Notes: a model not told the origin generated them from the letters alone. A stretch of 64,000 bases of DNA from Bradyrhizobium sp. CCGUVB1N3 (GCF_024199925.1 NZ_JANADR010000001.1:2418001-2482000), one strand, 5' to 3'; shown: positions 42,696-52,435, counted from the stretch's first letter. Numbers and translations are program-made.

Positions 42696-43412
42696 ATGCT
42701 GCTGGAAGTCGCGGGGCTGAAGAAAAGCTTCGGATCGATCGTCGTCGCCGACGATCTCGATCTGGCGATTGCGCCTGGTGAAGCCGTCGGCATCATCGGG
42801 CCGAACGGCGCGGGCAAGACCACGCTGTTCAACCTGATCGCCGGCGGCCTGTCGCCGAGCGCCGGCCACATCCGCTTCGACGGCAGCGACCTCGCCGGGC
42901 TGCCGCCCCAAGGCCGCTGCCACGCCGGCATCGGCCGCACCTATCAAATCCCGCAGCCGTTCGAAAATCTCACCGTGTTCGAAAACCTGCTCGTCGGTGC
43001 GGTCCATGGCCGCCGCAAGACGGAAGCCGAGGCCGCGCAATCCTGCGGCGATATCCTCGACCAGCTTGGGCTGCTCAAGCGCGCCAATACGCTCGCGGGC
43101 GCATTGACGCTGCTCGAGCGCAAGCGGCTGGAAATGGCGCGCGCGCTTGCGACGGCGCCAAAACTTCTGCTGCTCGACGAGATCGCCGGCGGCTTGTCCG
43201 AGGGCGAATGCGCCGAGCTCGTCGCGACCATCGGCGACATCCGCAAGACCGGCGTTGCGATCCTGTGGATCGAGCACGTCGTGCATGCGCTGTTTGCCGT
43301 GATCGACCGCCTGATCGTGCTCAATTTCGGGCGCAAGATCGCGGAAGGCGCGCCGAAAGAGGTCATGCAACGGCCTGACGTGCATCAGATCTATATCGGC
43401 ATCGAGGCGTGA
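42696..43412 (+). CDS. Branched-chain-type ABC importer ATPase 1 (LivG-like)
   Basis: 238 residues. Walker A GPNGAGKTT, signature region LTLLERKRLEMARAL in place of LSGGQQ (a known LivG feature), Walker B LLLLDEIAGGLS and VLWIEHVVHAL. The GRTYQIPQPFENLTVFENL segment is LivG-typical. It energises the importer as a heterodimer with the next gene product. A longer upstream frame overlaps the binding protein and is not used. Confidence 0.9.
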   Translation: MLLEVAGLKKSFGSIVVADDLDLAIAPGEAVGIIGPNGAGKTTLFNLIAGGLSPSAGHIRFDGSDLAGLPPQGRCHAGIGRTYQIPQPFENLTVFENLLVGAVHGRRKTEAEAAQSCGDILDQLGLLKRANTLAGALTLLERKRLEMARALATAPKLLLLDEIAGGLSEGECAELVATIGDIRKTGVAILWIEHVVHALFAVIDRLIVLNFGRKIAEGAPKEVMQRPDVHQIYIGIEA

Positions 43413-43415
43413 GGC

Positions 43416-44114
43416 ATGCCGCTGCTGAGGACACAGAAGCTCACCGCCTTCTATGGCGACTTCCAGGCGCTGTACGGCGTCGACACCAGCCTCGAGGCGA
43501 GCGAGACCATTGCGATCATCGGCGCGAACGGCGCAGGCAAGTCGACCTTCCTGAAGGCGATCGCGGGCCTCATCCCCGGTCCCGCCGACAGCGTGCTGCT
43601 CGATGGCCTGCCGATCGGTGCGAAGCGCGCTGCCGATATCGTCAAGCTCGGCGTTGCGCTGGTGCCGGAAGGGCGGCGGCTGTTTCCCTCGCTCACCGTG
43701 GAGGAAAATCTCCTGATCGGCGGCTACGGCCGCAAGCTCGCCGGCCCCTGGACGCTCGACCGCGTCTACGCCCTCTTCCCGGTGTTGAAGGAGCGGCGCA
43801 GTTCGGCCGCGCCGATCCTGTCGGGCGGCCAGCAACAGATGGCCGCGATCGGCCGCGCCCTGATGTCCAACCCCCGCGTGCTGCTGTGCGACGAGATCAG
43901 CCTCGGGCTTGCGCCCATCATCATCGCCGACATTTACGCAGCCCTGCCGCAGATCAAGGCCGAAGGCACCAGCGTCGTGCTGGTCGAGCAGGACATTGTG
44001 CAGGCGATGAAGGCCGCCGATCGCGTCTACTGCTTCCAGGAGGGCCGCGTCTCGCTCGAGGGCCGTCCCGGCGCGCTCTCGCGCGATCAGATCCACCGCG
44101 CTTATTTTGGTTGA
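43416..44114 (+). CDS. Branched-chain-type ABC importer ATPase 2 (LivF-like)
   Basis: 232 residues. Walker A GANGAGKST, VPEGRRLFPSLTVEENLLIGGYGR (LivF hallmark), signature LSGGQQQMAAIGRAL, Walker B VLLCDEISLGLAP and VLVEQDIVQAM. It starts 3 bp after the first ATPase gene stop, with GAGGC upstream. Confidence 0.92.
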   Translation: MPLLRTQKLTAFYGDFQALYGVDTSLEASETIAIIGANGAGKSTFLKAIAGLIPGPADSVLLDGLPIGAKRAADIVKLGVALVPEGRRLFPSLTVEENLLIGGYGRKLAGPWTLDRVYALFPVLKERRSSAAPILSGGQQQMAAIGRALMSNPRVLLCDEISLGLAPIIIADIYAALPQIKAEGTSVVLVEQDIVQAMKAADRVYCFQEGRVSLEGRPGALSRDQIHRAYFG

Positions 44115-44118
44115 TGCC

Positions 44119-44988
44119 ATGATGGGGTTCCTCGACGCGATCATCCAGGGCATCTTGCTCGGCGGCCTATACGCCCTGTTCGCCACCGGGCTTTCGCTGA
44201 TGTTCGGCGTGATGCGGTTGGTCAATCTCGCCCATGGCGACCTCATCGTGCTCGCAGCCTTTGCCATTTTCGTGGTGGCCGAGAAGCTTGGGCTCGATCC
44301 CTTCGTTGCGGTCGTTGTCGCAGCTCCGATCCTGTTTGTGATCGGCTTTGCGCTTCAGCACGTGTTGTTGAACCGCGCGCTCGGACGCGACCTCCTGCCG
44401 CCGCTGCTGGTCACCTTCGGCCTGTCGATCATCATCCAGAACGGGCTGTTGCAGATGTTCTCCGCCGACAGCCGCCGCCTCAACTCCGGCGCCATCGAGA
44501 CGGCGTCGGTCTCGCTCGGCGGTGACATCGCGGTAGGCGTCGTGCCACTGCTGACGCTGGCATCCGCGATCGTCGTAATCGTGCTCCTCAACGTCATCTT
44601 CTATCGCACCGCGATCGGCCGCGCCTTCCGCGCCACCTCCGACGATCTCGACGTTGCGCAGCTCATGGGGATCGACGTCAACCGCACCTTTGCGATCGCG
44701 ATGGGCATCGCCTTCGTCGTGATCGCGATCGCGGCGCTCTATCTGGGCCTGCGGGCCAATTTCGATCCCACCATCGGTCCGGCGCGACTGCTCTATGCCT
44801 TCGAGGCCGTGATCATCGGCGGGCTCGGCAGCTTCTGGGGCACGCTGGCAGGCGGCGTCGTGCTCGGCCTCGCCCAGACCATCGGCGCGCGGATCGATCC
44901 GGAATGGCAGATCCTGTCGGGCCACCTCGCCTTCCTCGTGGTGCTGGCAATCCGGCCGCGCGGCCTGTTTCCCCGCGCGGTCGATTGA
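44119..44988 (+). CDS. Branched-chain-type ABC importer permease 1 (LivH-like)
   Basis: 289 residues with about eight membrane helices. It opens MMGFLDAIIQGILLGGLYALFATGLSLMFGVMRLVNLAHGDLIVLAAF, the standard LivH start. The GLGSFWGTLAGGVVLGLAQ segment near the end is the conserved cytoplasmic loop. It starts just after the ATPase stop; a TTG start at 44107 overlapping that stop is the alternative. Confidence 0.92.
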   Translation: MMGFLDAIIQGILLGGLYALFATGLSLMFGVMRLVNLAHGDLIVLAAFAIFVVAEKLGLDPFVAVVVAAPILFVIGFALQHVLLNRALGRDLLPPLLVTFGLSIIIQNGLLQMFSADSRRLNSGAIETASVSLGGDIAVGVVPLLTLASAIVVIVLLNVIFYRTAIGRAFRATSDDLDVAQLMGIDVNRTFAIAMGIAFVVIAIAALYLGLRANFDPTIGPARLLYAFEAVIIGGLGSFWGTLAGGVVLGLAQTIGARIDPEWQILSGHLAFLVVLAIRPRGLFPRAVD

Positions 44989-44994
44989 GGAGCC

Positions 44995-46080
44995 ATGAAG
45001 ATGGATGCCGGCGCAGCGAGGCCAAGGCGGGTGTTTCGCATCCAGACCGCAGACCGCCTCTCGCACCGTGCGGCGATCGCCGCCTGCATCGCGCTGCTCA
45101 TGCTGGTGCTGCTGCCGGTCTTCGCCGGCCGCAATCTCATCCAGGACCTGATCTTCCTGTTCTACATGCTGGCGCTGGCGCAATGCTGGAACCTGCTCGC
45201 GGGCTATGCCGGCCTGATCTCGGTCGGCCAGCAGGCCTTCGTTGGCCTCGGCGGCTATGTCCTGTTCGCGCTGACGCTGATCGGCGGCGTCAATCCGCTG
45301 CTCGCGATTCCCGTTGCGGGCATCGTGTCGGCGGCGCTGGCCTTGCCGACCGCGCTGATCGTGTTCCGGCTGCGCGGCGCCTATTTCGCGATCGGCACGT
45401 GGGTCGTGGCCGAGGTCTATCGCCTGGTTTTCGCGCAAGTGAAGGCGCTCGGCGGCGGCACCGGAACCTCGCTCTCGCCATCCGTCACCTCCTCCGTGCC
45501 CGGCATCGAATGGATCAAGGCGCTGCTCGATGTGCGGACGCCGGCGGCCCGCGACATTGCCTCCTACTGGCTGGCACTGGCCTTGATGGCCGGCACGCTC
45601 GCCTTCGTCTATCTCGTGCTGCGCTCGCGCCGCGGCCTTGCGCTGGGCGCGATCCGCGACCGCGAGGCCGCCGCCGCGAGCCTCGGCGTCGATATCGACC
45701 GCATCAAGCTCGCCGTCTACGTCGCGACTGCCGCGATGACCGGCATGGTCGGCGCGCTGATCTATCTTCAGAAGGCGCGCATCTCGCCGGACGCCGCCTT
45801 CTCGGTGCTCGACTGGACCGCCTACGTCCTCTTCATCGTCGTCATCGGTGGCATCGGCACGATGGAAGGCCCTGTCATCGGCGCGATCATCTTCTACCTG
45901 ATGCAACGTTATCTCGCTGATTTCGGCGCCTGGTATCTGATCCTGCTGGGCACGCTCGGCATCCTCGTCATGCTGTTCGCGCCGCGCGGCCTCTGGGGCC
46001 TCGTCTGCGAACGTTACGACCTGACGCTATTCCCGACGCGGCGCCGGCTGGTGGTGGACGAGGATAGCAGTCAGGGATGA
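44995..46080 (+). CDS. Branched-chain-type ABC importer permease 2 (LivM-like)
   Basis: 361 residues. ALAQCWNLLAGYAGLISVGQQAFVGLGGYVLFAL (LivM signature), GAYFAIGTWVVAEVYRLVF, and IRDREAAAASLGVDIDRIKLAVYVATAAMTGMVGALIYL are all typical. GAGGAGCC precedes the ATG. Last gene of the importer operon; the 248 bp that follow hold no clear gene. Confidence 0.92.
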   Translation: MKMDAGAARPRRVFRIQTADRLSHRAAIAACIALLMLVLLPVFAGRNLIQDLIFLFYMLALAQCWNLLAGYAGLISVGQQAFVGLGGYVLFALTLIGGVNPLLAIPVAGIVSAALALPTALIVFRLRGAYFAIGTWVVAEVYRLVFAQVKALGGGTGTSLSPSVTSSVPGIEWIKALLDVRTPAARDIASYWLALALMAGTLAFVYLVLRSRRGLALGAIRDREAAAASLGVDIDRIKLAVYVATAAMTGMVGALIYLQKARISPDAAFSVLDWTAYVLFIVVIGGIGTMEGPVIGAIIFYLMQRYLADFGAWYLILLGTLGILVMLFAPRGLWGLVCERYDLTLFPTRRRLVVDEDSSQG

Positions 46081-46328
46081 CGCCGGCGTCCGACATGGCG
46101 ACGGCTAGTTTGTTGTTCGGCCTGGACCAATTCCGGACTCATGCACCGCAACGAATAGAGCTCTCATTCTACCACCGCGTCGGTCGGCAGAGCGGCATTG
46201 TTGCAAGCGAACGCTGAGAACGCCGAAGCCGACCGGGAACCCTGCCCCCAGTCTGGATTCCCGCGATATTTGGGGTAAGGTTACGCCGCCTGCGCAGAAA
46301 AATTGCAAACGACATCCGGGAGGAAGTG

Positions 46329-48125
46329 ATGCTCGACACCACGCTTAGCGCGCGCGTACAGGTTTTCCTCGACAAGTTTGAAGCCGCGCTGGCGGCGGGC
46401 GAACTCGACACCGCCGTGGGAATGTTCGCTCCGGAATGCTACTGGCGCGACCTTGTTGCCTTCACCTGGAACATCAAGACCATGGAAGGCCGCGACCAGA
46501 TCCGCGACATGCTCGCGCATTGCCTCGCGCAAGCGAAGCCACACAACTGGAAAATCGCCGAGGGTGAAACGCCAACCGAGGCTGGCGGTGTGACCGAGTC
46601 CTGGATCTCGTTCGAGACCGAGGTCGGGCGCGGATATGGACTCATCCGACTGCAGAACGGTCAGATCTGGACGCTGTTGACGACGATGGCCGAACTCAAG
46701 GGCCATGAGGAAAAGGCCGGCTTCAGCCGACCGCTCGGCGCCAGGCACGGCGTCAATCCCGGCGCCAAGACCTGGAAGGAACTGCGCGACGAGGAAGTCG
46801 AGCAACTCGGCTTCAAGACCCAGCCCTACGTGCTTGTCATCGGCGGCGGACAGGGCGGCATTGCGCTCGGGGCGCGGCTGCGCCAGCTCGGAGTGCCGAC
46901 GATCATCGCCGAGAAAAACGCACGCCCCGGCGATTCCTGGCGCAACCGCTACAAGTCGCTCTGCCTTCACGACCCCGTCTGGTACGATCATCTGCCCTAT
47001 ATCGATTTCCCCAAGAACTGGCCTGTGTTCTCGCCCAAGGACAAGATCGGCGATTGGCTGGAAATGTACACCAAGGTCATGGAGCTGAACTACTGGACGA
47101 ACACCACGGCCAAGCACGCCGGCTGGGACGACACCAAGAAGGAATGGATGGTCGTCGTCGAACGTGATGGCAAGGAGATCACGCTGCGGCCCAAGCAACT
47201 TGTGTTCGCAACCGGCATGTCGGCCAAGCCGAACATGCCGAAAATCAAAGGCATGGAAAACTTCAAAGGCGAGCAACACCATTCCTCACGCCATCCCGGC
47301 TCGGACGCCTGCAAAGGCAAGAAGGTGGTGGTGATCGGCTCGAACAATTCGGCCCATGACATCTGCGCTGCGCTGTACGAGGCCGGCGTCGACGTAACGA
47401 TGGTGCAGCGCTCGACGACGCACATTGTGCGCTCGGATTCGCTGATGGAGACACTCGGCGATCTCTACTCCGAACGTGCCGTCCGCAGCGGAATGACCAC
47501 GGCAAAGGCCGATCTGATCTTCGCCTCCCTGCCCTACCGGATCTTGAATCAGTTTCAAAAGCCGGTCTACGACAAGATCCGCCAGGACGACGCCGCCTTC
47601 TATGCCGGGCTGGAGAAGGCCGGCTTCAGGCTCGACTTCGGTGACGACGATTCCGGGCTATTCATGAAGTATCTGCGCCGCGGCTCGGGCTATTACATCG
47701 ACGTCGGCGCCTCGCAGCTCATCATTGACGGCAAGATCAAACTGTTCGCTGGACAGGTCGAGGAAATCACGCCCAACGGCGTCAGGCTTGATAACGGCAA
47801 GGAATTGCCGGCGGACGTGATCGTCTATGCCACCGGCTACAGCTCGATGAATGGCTTTGTCGCCGATCTCGTGAGTCGGGAAATGGCCGACAAAGTCGGC
47901 AAGGTCTGGGGCCTCGGCTCGAATACGACAAAGGATCCCGGCCCATGGGAAGGTGAACAGCGCAACATGTGGAAGCCGACGCAGCAGGAAGGACTATGGT
48001 TCCACGGTGGCAACCTGCATCAGTCGCGCCATTACTCGCAATTCCTCTCCCTGCAGTTGAAGGCGCGCTACGAGAGCATCCCGACGCCGGTCTATGGCCT
48101 GCAGACTGTCCACCACAAGGGCTGA
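46329..48125 (+). CDS. NTF2-like (SnoaL) domain fused to a flavin-containing monooxygenase
   Basis: 598 residues. Residues 1-135 are a SnoaL/NTF2-like cone (FEAALAAGELDTAVGMFAPECYWRDLVAFTWNIKTMEGRDQIRDML). Residues about 165-598 are an FMO/CzcO-like NAD(P)H- and FAD-binding oxygenase (VLVIGGGQGGIALGARLRQLGV; VVVIGSNNSAHDICAALYEAG; DVIVYATGYSSMNGFV). No BVMO fingerprint is evident. The fusion occurs in several Proteobacteria, but its substrate is not known to me. It follows the aromatic importer by 248 bp and may extend that catabolic unit. A GGGAGGAAG box supports the start. Confidence 0.87.
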   Translation: MLDTTLSARVQVFLDKFEAALAAGELDTAVGMFAPECYWRDLVAFTWNIKTMEGRDQIRDMLAHCLAQAKPHNWKIAEGETPTEAGGVTESWISFETEVGRGYGLIRLQNGQIWTLLTTMAELKGHEEKAGFSRPLGARHGVNPGAKTWKELRDEEVEQLGFKTQPYVLVIGGGQGGIALGARLRQLGVPTIIAEKNARPGDSWRNRYKSLCLHDPVWYDHLPYIDFPKNWPVFSPKDKIGDWLEMYTKVMELNYWTNTTAKHAGWDDTKKEWMVVVERDGKEITLRPKQLVFATGMSAKPNMPKIKGMENFKGEQHHSSRHPGSDACKGKKVVVIGSNNSAHDICAALYEAGVDVTMVQRSTTHIVRSDSLMETLGDLYSERAVRSGMTTAKADLIFASLPYRILNQFQKPVYDKIRQDDAAFYAGLEKAGFRLDFGDDDSGLFMKYLRRGSGYYIDVGASQLIIDGKIKLFAGQVEEITPNGVRLDNGKELPADVIVYATGYSSMNGFVADLVSREMADKVGKVWGLGSNTTKDPGPWEGEQRNMWKPTQQEGLWFHGGNLHQSRHYSQFLSLQLKARYESIPTPVYGLQTVHHKG

Positions 48126-48143
48126 AATTGCCGGGTGCACAGT

Positions 48144-48169
48144 GGGGCTCGCCGATCGCGAGCCCCATT
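48144..48169 (+). terminator. Hairpin after the NTF2-FMO gene
   Basis: GGGGCTCGC-CGATC-GCGAGCCCC followed by ATTCCG. A strong 9-bp stem with a short T content; it separates this gene from the convergent Hsp70-like gene. Confidence 0.55.
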
Positions 48170-48209
48170 CCGTTTCCGGAAGCTCCGCACGACGAGAGCC
48201 AATGAAGGA

Positions 48210-49535
48210 TCAACCTATGCCAGCAAGCCCGCCGCTGGCGGCCCAGCGGTCCGGGTCAGGACTGTGTCCGATCAGAGCGAGGCCATAGGCGATCGACTCG
48301 AACTGGTCTCCCGACATCAGCCGCTCGTTGCCGAACCGCTCGGCAAACAGCCGCCGGACGGCGGGCACGAAGGAAGTCCCGCCGGTCAGGAACACCTTCT
48401 CCACCTCGCGCGCGGTGATGCCGGCCTCGCCCAGCACCTTGTCGACCGTAGCGCCGAGCCGGGCGATATCGTCGGCAATCCAGGCTTCGAAATTCTTCCG
48501 TGTGATGGTCGAGCCGATGTCGACCCCGCCGCCCTTGAAGCGAAAGTCCACCTGGTCGTTGGCCGACAGCGCGACCTTGGCATCCGACACCGCGCGGTAC
48601 AGCGAAAAGCCGAGGTCGAGGTCGACGATGGTGATGAAATCCTCAAGCAGAGCCGGCTTCAGCGCGGTACGCGAAAGCTCCCGGAGCTCACGCAGATCGC
48701 CGTTGCTCTTCATCATCGCGAGCTGATGCCAGCGCGCGAGGTTGGTGTAGTGGCCGCTGGGGACCGGTAGCACCTTGTCAAACGACCGGAAGCTGGAGCC
48801 TTTTCCCAACCGCGGCGAGACGACGTGATCGACGATGCGGTAATCGAACGTGTCACCCGCAATCCCGATGCCGGCGTGGCCGAGCGGCTCGGCGCGCAAG
48901 CTGCCGCCTGCTTTCGAAAAACGCATCACGGAGAAATCGCTGGTGCCGCCGCCGAAATCCGCAACCAAGACAGTGGAATCGCGCTCCAGCCGGCGGGCGA
49001 AGGAGAACGCTGCTCCCACGGGCTCGTAGACGTAGCGCGCGTGGCCGGCGCCGAGGCGTTCGAATGCAGCCCGATAGCGCTGCATCGCCAGCCCTTCGTC
49101 TGGATTGCCGCCGGCAAAGCGCACGGGGCGGCCAACCACGATGTTTGCCGCCTCGAAGCCGAATTTGTCGCCGCCATGGCGCGCCAGCGTCCGCAGGAAC
49201 GCCGCCAAAATATCCTCGAATTTGTAGCGCTGCCGGAACACCTGGGTGGAATTGAAGCTGCTGCTGGCAGCGAAGGTCTTGAACGACTGGAGGAAGCGGT
49301 AGACGTGGCGTCCTTCGAGAAACTGTTCGATCGCCCACGGGCCGCCTTCAGCCTGGGCTCCGCTTCCCGGCCGGTCCTCCCAGAAGCACAGGGCCGATAC
49401 GTAGACGCTGTGGCGTTGCCCGCCATGATCGAAGCGGATGGCCTCGACCCGGCGGTCGTCCGCCGCGAGCGCGACGACCGTGTTGCTGGTCCCAAAATCG
49501 ATGCCGATCGAGACGGCGGGCGAGGCGCTCGACAT
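48210..49535 (-). CDS. Hsp70-like ATPase (YegD-type)
   Basis: 441 residues. The actin/Hsp70 nucleotide fold is clear: IGIDFGTSNTVVAL (phosphate 1), LVADFGGGTSDFSVM (phosphate 2) and VFLTGGTSFVPAVRRLFAERFG (adenosine). There is no substrate-binding lid as in DnaK, so it belongs to the short YegD-like group whose clients are unknown. Cytosolic. Monocistronic by appearance. Confidence 0.9.
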   Translation of the reverse strand: MSSASPAVSIGIDFGTSNTVVALAADDRRVEAIRFDHGGQRHSVYVSALCFWEDRPGSGAQAEGGPWAIEQFLEGRHVYRFLQSFKTFAASSSFNSTQVFRQRYKFEDILAAFLRTLARHGGDKFGFEAANIVVGRPVRFAGGNPDEGLAMQRYRAAFERLGAGHARYVYEPVGAAFSFARRLERDSTVLVADFGGGTSDFSVMRFSKAGGSLRAEPLGHAGIGIAGDTFDYRIVDHVVSPRLGKGSSFRSFDKVLPVPSGHYTNLARWHQLAMMKSNGDLRELRELSRTALKPALLEDFITIVDLDLGFSLYRAVSDAKVALSANDQVDFRFKGGGVDIGSTITRKNFEAWIADDIARLGATVDKVLGEAGITAREVEKVFLTGGTSFVPAVRRLFAERFGNERLMSGDQFESIAYGLALIGHSPDPDRWAASGGLAGIG

Positions 49536-49626
49536 GAACCACTCTGACAGATGCTTGGAAAAGGGGGCAGACCACTAGCGGCTTTGAATTGCCCTGACAA
49601 GGCCCCGGTCCACCACTGAAATGCCA

Positions 49627-50523
49627 TCATCCGTCGGCCAACACCAGAACCCCGCCGTGGCGAGGCGAAATCACGTAGAGCTGATTGGGCACGACCAACG
49701 CGGTCGTGTGCGCCCCCTCGCCGGTCCTGGTCTGTCCTCTCGCCCCTGTCTTCGGATCGATCGTCTCGATCACACCGGGCTCGCCGATCGCCACGTGGAC
49801 ACGGCCGGTGGCCGGATTGAAGAACGTCACGTCGGGCGGGCCTGCGATCGGCCAGACGTTGGTCACCTTTCCGGCGGTGCTATCGACCTCGACCAGCTCG
49901 CCGTCGTCGCAGGCCGCGTAAAGCCGATGGCTGATATGATCGATGTCGAGACCGTGTGCTCCGCCGGACGGCAACGGCCAATGCACGACGTCGCCGAGAT
50001 CTGGCAGCCGGGCCGATAGGATCATCGAGGGCTCGCGAATGCAGAGAAACACACGCTCGGCGGCGGCATCGGTGACGCACCAGCGCGGCCGGCCCGGCAG
50101 ATCGATCGCGCGCTGCGTGACGTCCTTCAGATCGATGCATTGCAGCGTCGGCACCTGCTCCGCATCACCGATGCAGGCGGCGATTCCGATCCCCTTGCGC
50201 TTGACGATCGCCGCGCCGTTCGGACGTGGCCCCGACGGGAAGACGCCCTTGATGTCGTAAGTCGCAGCATCCAGCCAGGATATCGTGGCTGCGCCGCGAT
50301 TGGTGGTCAGGATCTCGCCGCCATCAGCGACCGCGCCTGCAACGCCCGGAAAGCCCGGAAGCGCTGCGATGTGCGTGTGCGTATCGTGATCGATCACCTC
50401 GATGCGATCGCGCGCAGTGTGGGCGATGAAGACGCGGCGGGTCTTCGGATCGAACGCGGCGTGATCGAAGTCGCTGTTCGATCCGTCGGGGATGGCGATG
50501 ACGCCAAGGGGGTTCAACGGCAT
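49627..50523 (-). CDS. YncE-like beta-propeller protein
   Basis: 298 residues of repeating blades (FDPKTRRVFIAHTARDRIEVIDHDT, ILTTNRGAATISWLDAAT, DIDHISHRLYAACDDGELVEVDS, FNPATGRVHVAIGEPGVIETIDPKT). The blade pattern is that of YncE/YVTN/40-residue propellers. No signal peptide is visible at this start (MPLNPLGVIAIPDG), so a cytosolic location is possible. It overlaps neither neighbour; the permease gene upstream on the same strand ends 14 bp away. Confidence 0.8.
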   Translation of the reverse strand: MPLNPLGVIAIPDGSNSDFDHAAFDPKTRRVFIAHTARDRIEVIDHDTHTHIAALPGFPGVAGAVADGGEILTTNRGAATISWLDAATYDIKGVFPSGPRPNGAAIVKRKGIGIAACIGDAEQVPTLQCIDLKDVTQRAIDLPGRPRWCVTDAAAERVFLCIREPSMILSARLPDLGDVVHWPLPSGGAHGLDIDHISHRLYAACDDGELVEVDSTAGKVTNVWPIAGPPDVTFFNPATGRVHVAIGEPGVIETIDPKTGARGQTRTGEGAHTTALVVPNQLYVISPRHGGVLVLADG

Positions 50524-50537
50524 GGTGTCCTCACGGG

Positions 50538-51284
50538 TTAGTGGACGGAAAACGGCAGCACCGAGATGATCAGCGACAGTCCCGCGAACAGCAGGAGCAC
50601 CAGCACCGTCTTGCGGAAGGTTTCATCGTCGATCTTTCCGAACAGGCGGAAGCCCGACCAAAGGCCGGCGACCATGAACGGCACGCCCAGCGCGTACAGC
50701 ACAAGCGTATCCCTGGTGATGGTGCCGGCGGCGGCCTGGGACAGCGAGATGACCACGAAGGCCACGAACAGCACCGGCTGAAACACGGCACGCTGTACGT
50801 CCTTCGGCCAGCCGCGCCATTGGCAAGAGATCGTCGAGATGATGCCGCCAAGCCCTGTCAGGCCGCCGAGCAGTCCGTTGGAGATGCCGATCGCGATGTC
50901 GGCCCCGGTGCCGATCTTCATCGGAGCGAACACCGGCCGCGTGAGGCCATAGATCGCATAGAGTATCAGCAGAACCCCGACGCCGGACCGCAGGTGGGCC
51001 GGGTTGAGGTAGGCGAGAATGCTGACGCCGATCGGGATTCCGATCACGGTGCCGAGCGCGAGCGGCCAGGCTTTCTTGAGATCGAGCACATGCCGCAGCT
51101 TGACGATGCCGTAGCCTTGCGTGAGCAGGCCGTAGCCCGCGATCAGCGTGGCGGTCTGCATCGGCGTGATGATGTGCAGCCAGACGCCGGATACGACGAG
51201 GCCCATGGCGAAGCCGGAGAATCCACTGACGAAGCCGCCGACGAGCGCGGCAAGCGCAAACAGCGCGAAGACAAGTCCATCCAT
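50538..51284 (-). CDS. TauE/SafE-family membrane permease
   Basis: 248 residues with about eight helices. FALAALVGGFVSGFSGFAMGLVVSGVWLHIITPMQTA and GISNGLLGGLTGLGGIISTISCQWRGW are the two internal repeats of the TauE/SafE/YfcA/DUF81 family. Members export sulfite, sulfoacetate or other small anions. GGGAGGTGACC before ATG at 51284. Probably cotranscribed with the beta-propeller gene 14 bp downstream. No sulfur metabolic gene is immediately adjacent. Confidence 0.88.
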   Translation of the reverse strand: MDGLVFALFALAALVGGFVSGFSGFAMGLVVSGVWLHIITPMQTATLIAGYGLLTQGYGIVKLRHVLDLKKAWPLALGTVIGIPIGVSILAYLNPAHLRSGVGVLLILYAIYGLTRPVFAPMKIGTGADIAIGISNGLLGGLTGLGGIISTISCQWRGWPKDVQRAVFQPVLFVAFVVISLSQAAAGTITRDTLVLYALGVPFMVAGLWSGFRLFGKIDDETFRKTVLVLLLFAGLSLIISVLPFSVH

Positions 51285-51357
51285 AGGGTCACCTCCCAAC
51301 GCTGCTTCGAAATCTCCTGATCCAGAAACTCGGGAGCCGAGCCGACGATGTGACGCA

Positions 51358-52050
51358 TCAATATTTCGGCCGGTGCGAATTGGCCCATTCGCGGGCATGA
51401 TCAATCGGGGCACGAGGTGGTAGAATTGCCCGCAACTTCTTCGTGGTGGGCAGGCTTTCCATTCGCTCGCGCCACCGGCAGAAGGCAGGGAACTGCGGAT
51501 ACATCTTGCGCCCCTCCTCGGTCAGGCTAAACGCGAAGGTACTCGGCAGGATGAAGAAATCCGCGAGCGTGATCTCGGCACCGAGCAGATAGTCCTGCCC
51601 ATGCGATAGCTCGCGCTCCAGGACGCCGAGCCCAAGCTCGACCTTTGGCAGCGCGTGCGCCACGACCTCTTCATCGGCTGCGATGCCGAGCTCGGGGAAG
51701 ACGAGCCGTTCGTGCGTCACATGATAGATCATGTAGGGGTAGTAGTAGGAATTGACCGCGCTGATCCACTGGTTCATGCGGGCACGGTCACGGACGTCCT
51801 GCGGCGTCAACCGCGGCCCGGCAAACGCCTCGTCGATATAGGAGGCGATAGCGCTGGTCTCGTAGACCGTAAAACCACCGTGCTCCAGGATCGGTACGCG
51901 GTTGAACGGGTGCAACGCCAGATGCTCCGGCTTGCCCATCACCGTTTCAAGGTCACGAAAGGTATACGGCACGTCCTTGTGCGTCAGCACAAGCCTAACG
52001 ATGTTGACGTAGGTGCTTCGCGGAAAACCATATACAATCGGATCGGACAT
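51358..52050 (-). CDS. Glutathione S-transferase
   Basis: 230 residues. The N-terminal thioredoxin-like domain (IVYGFPRSTYVNIVRLVLTHKDVPYTFRDLE, with PFNRVPILEHGGFTVYETSAIASYIDEAF containing the cis-Pro and the glutathione-binding E-T/S) is followed by an all-helical C-terminal domain (LSHGQDYLLGAEITLADFFILPS). A GAGGAAA box supports the start. Substrate unknown. Confidence 0.92.
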   Translation of the reverse strand: MSDPIVYGFPRSTYVNIVRLVLTHKDVPYTFRDLETVMGKPEHLALHPFNRVPILEHGGFTVYETSAIASYIDEAFAGPRLTPQDVRDRARMNQWISAVNSYYYPYMIYHVTHERLVFPELGIAADEEVVAHALPKVELGLGVLERELSHGQDYLLGAEITLADFFILPSTFAFSLTEEGRKMYPQFPAFCRWRERMESLPTTKKLRAILPPRAPIDHAREWANSHRPKY

Positions 52051-52088
52051 TGTAGTTTCCTCTCGCTCGATAGGCGGTTGATCAGAGG

Positions 52089-52313
52089 TCACCGCCAAAA
52101 CGGCTTGTCGGCTTCTTGCAGTGCCTGCTCACGAGTCACGCCGATGTCCGAGAGCAGATGGGGGTCATCAGCGAGATCGCGGAGCGCCTTGCGCTGTCTA
52201 TGCCGCGCCCGCATAAGGCAAAATCGGCGCCAGCCCAGGCTGACGCGCGTGCCCCAGTTTTCCTGATGAAGTAGCGGACCATGGCGGGCCGCACGAATAG
52301 TCAAGGTTGGCAT
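52089..52313 (-). CDS. DUF1127 small protein
   Basis: 74 residues. The C-terminus WRRFCLMRARHRQRKALRDLADDPHLLSDIGVTREQALQEADKPFWR carries the DUF1127 signature (R..L..L.D..L.DIG..R..A). Such small arginine-rich proteins take part in RNA or phosphate/stress regulation in rhizobia. GGAG precedes MPTLTIRAAR; a longer frame to 52358 is less likely. It is divergent from a LysR gene. Confidence 0.85.
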   Translation of the reverse strand: MPTLTIRAARHGPLLHQENWGTRVSLGWRRFCLMRARHRQRKALRDLADDPHLLSDIGVTREQALQEADKPFWR

Positions 52314-52435
52314 CGACAGGCTCCAAAATTCGTGAAATTCTAGTCTAGAGCCTTTCAATAGTTCCGCTGGCAGACTGACGGCAAACCATACTTTCTCGTC
52401 CCTGCCCTAGTTTAACTTATGAAGTTGGTCGCACG

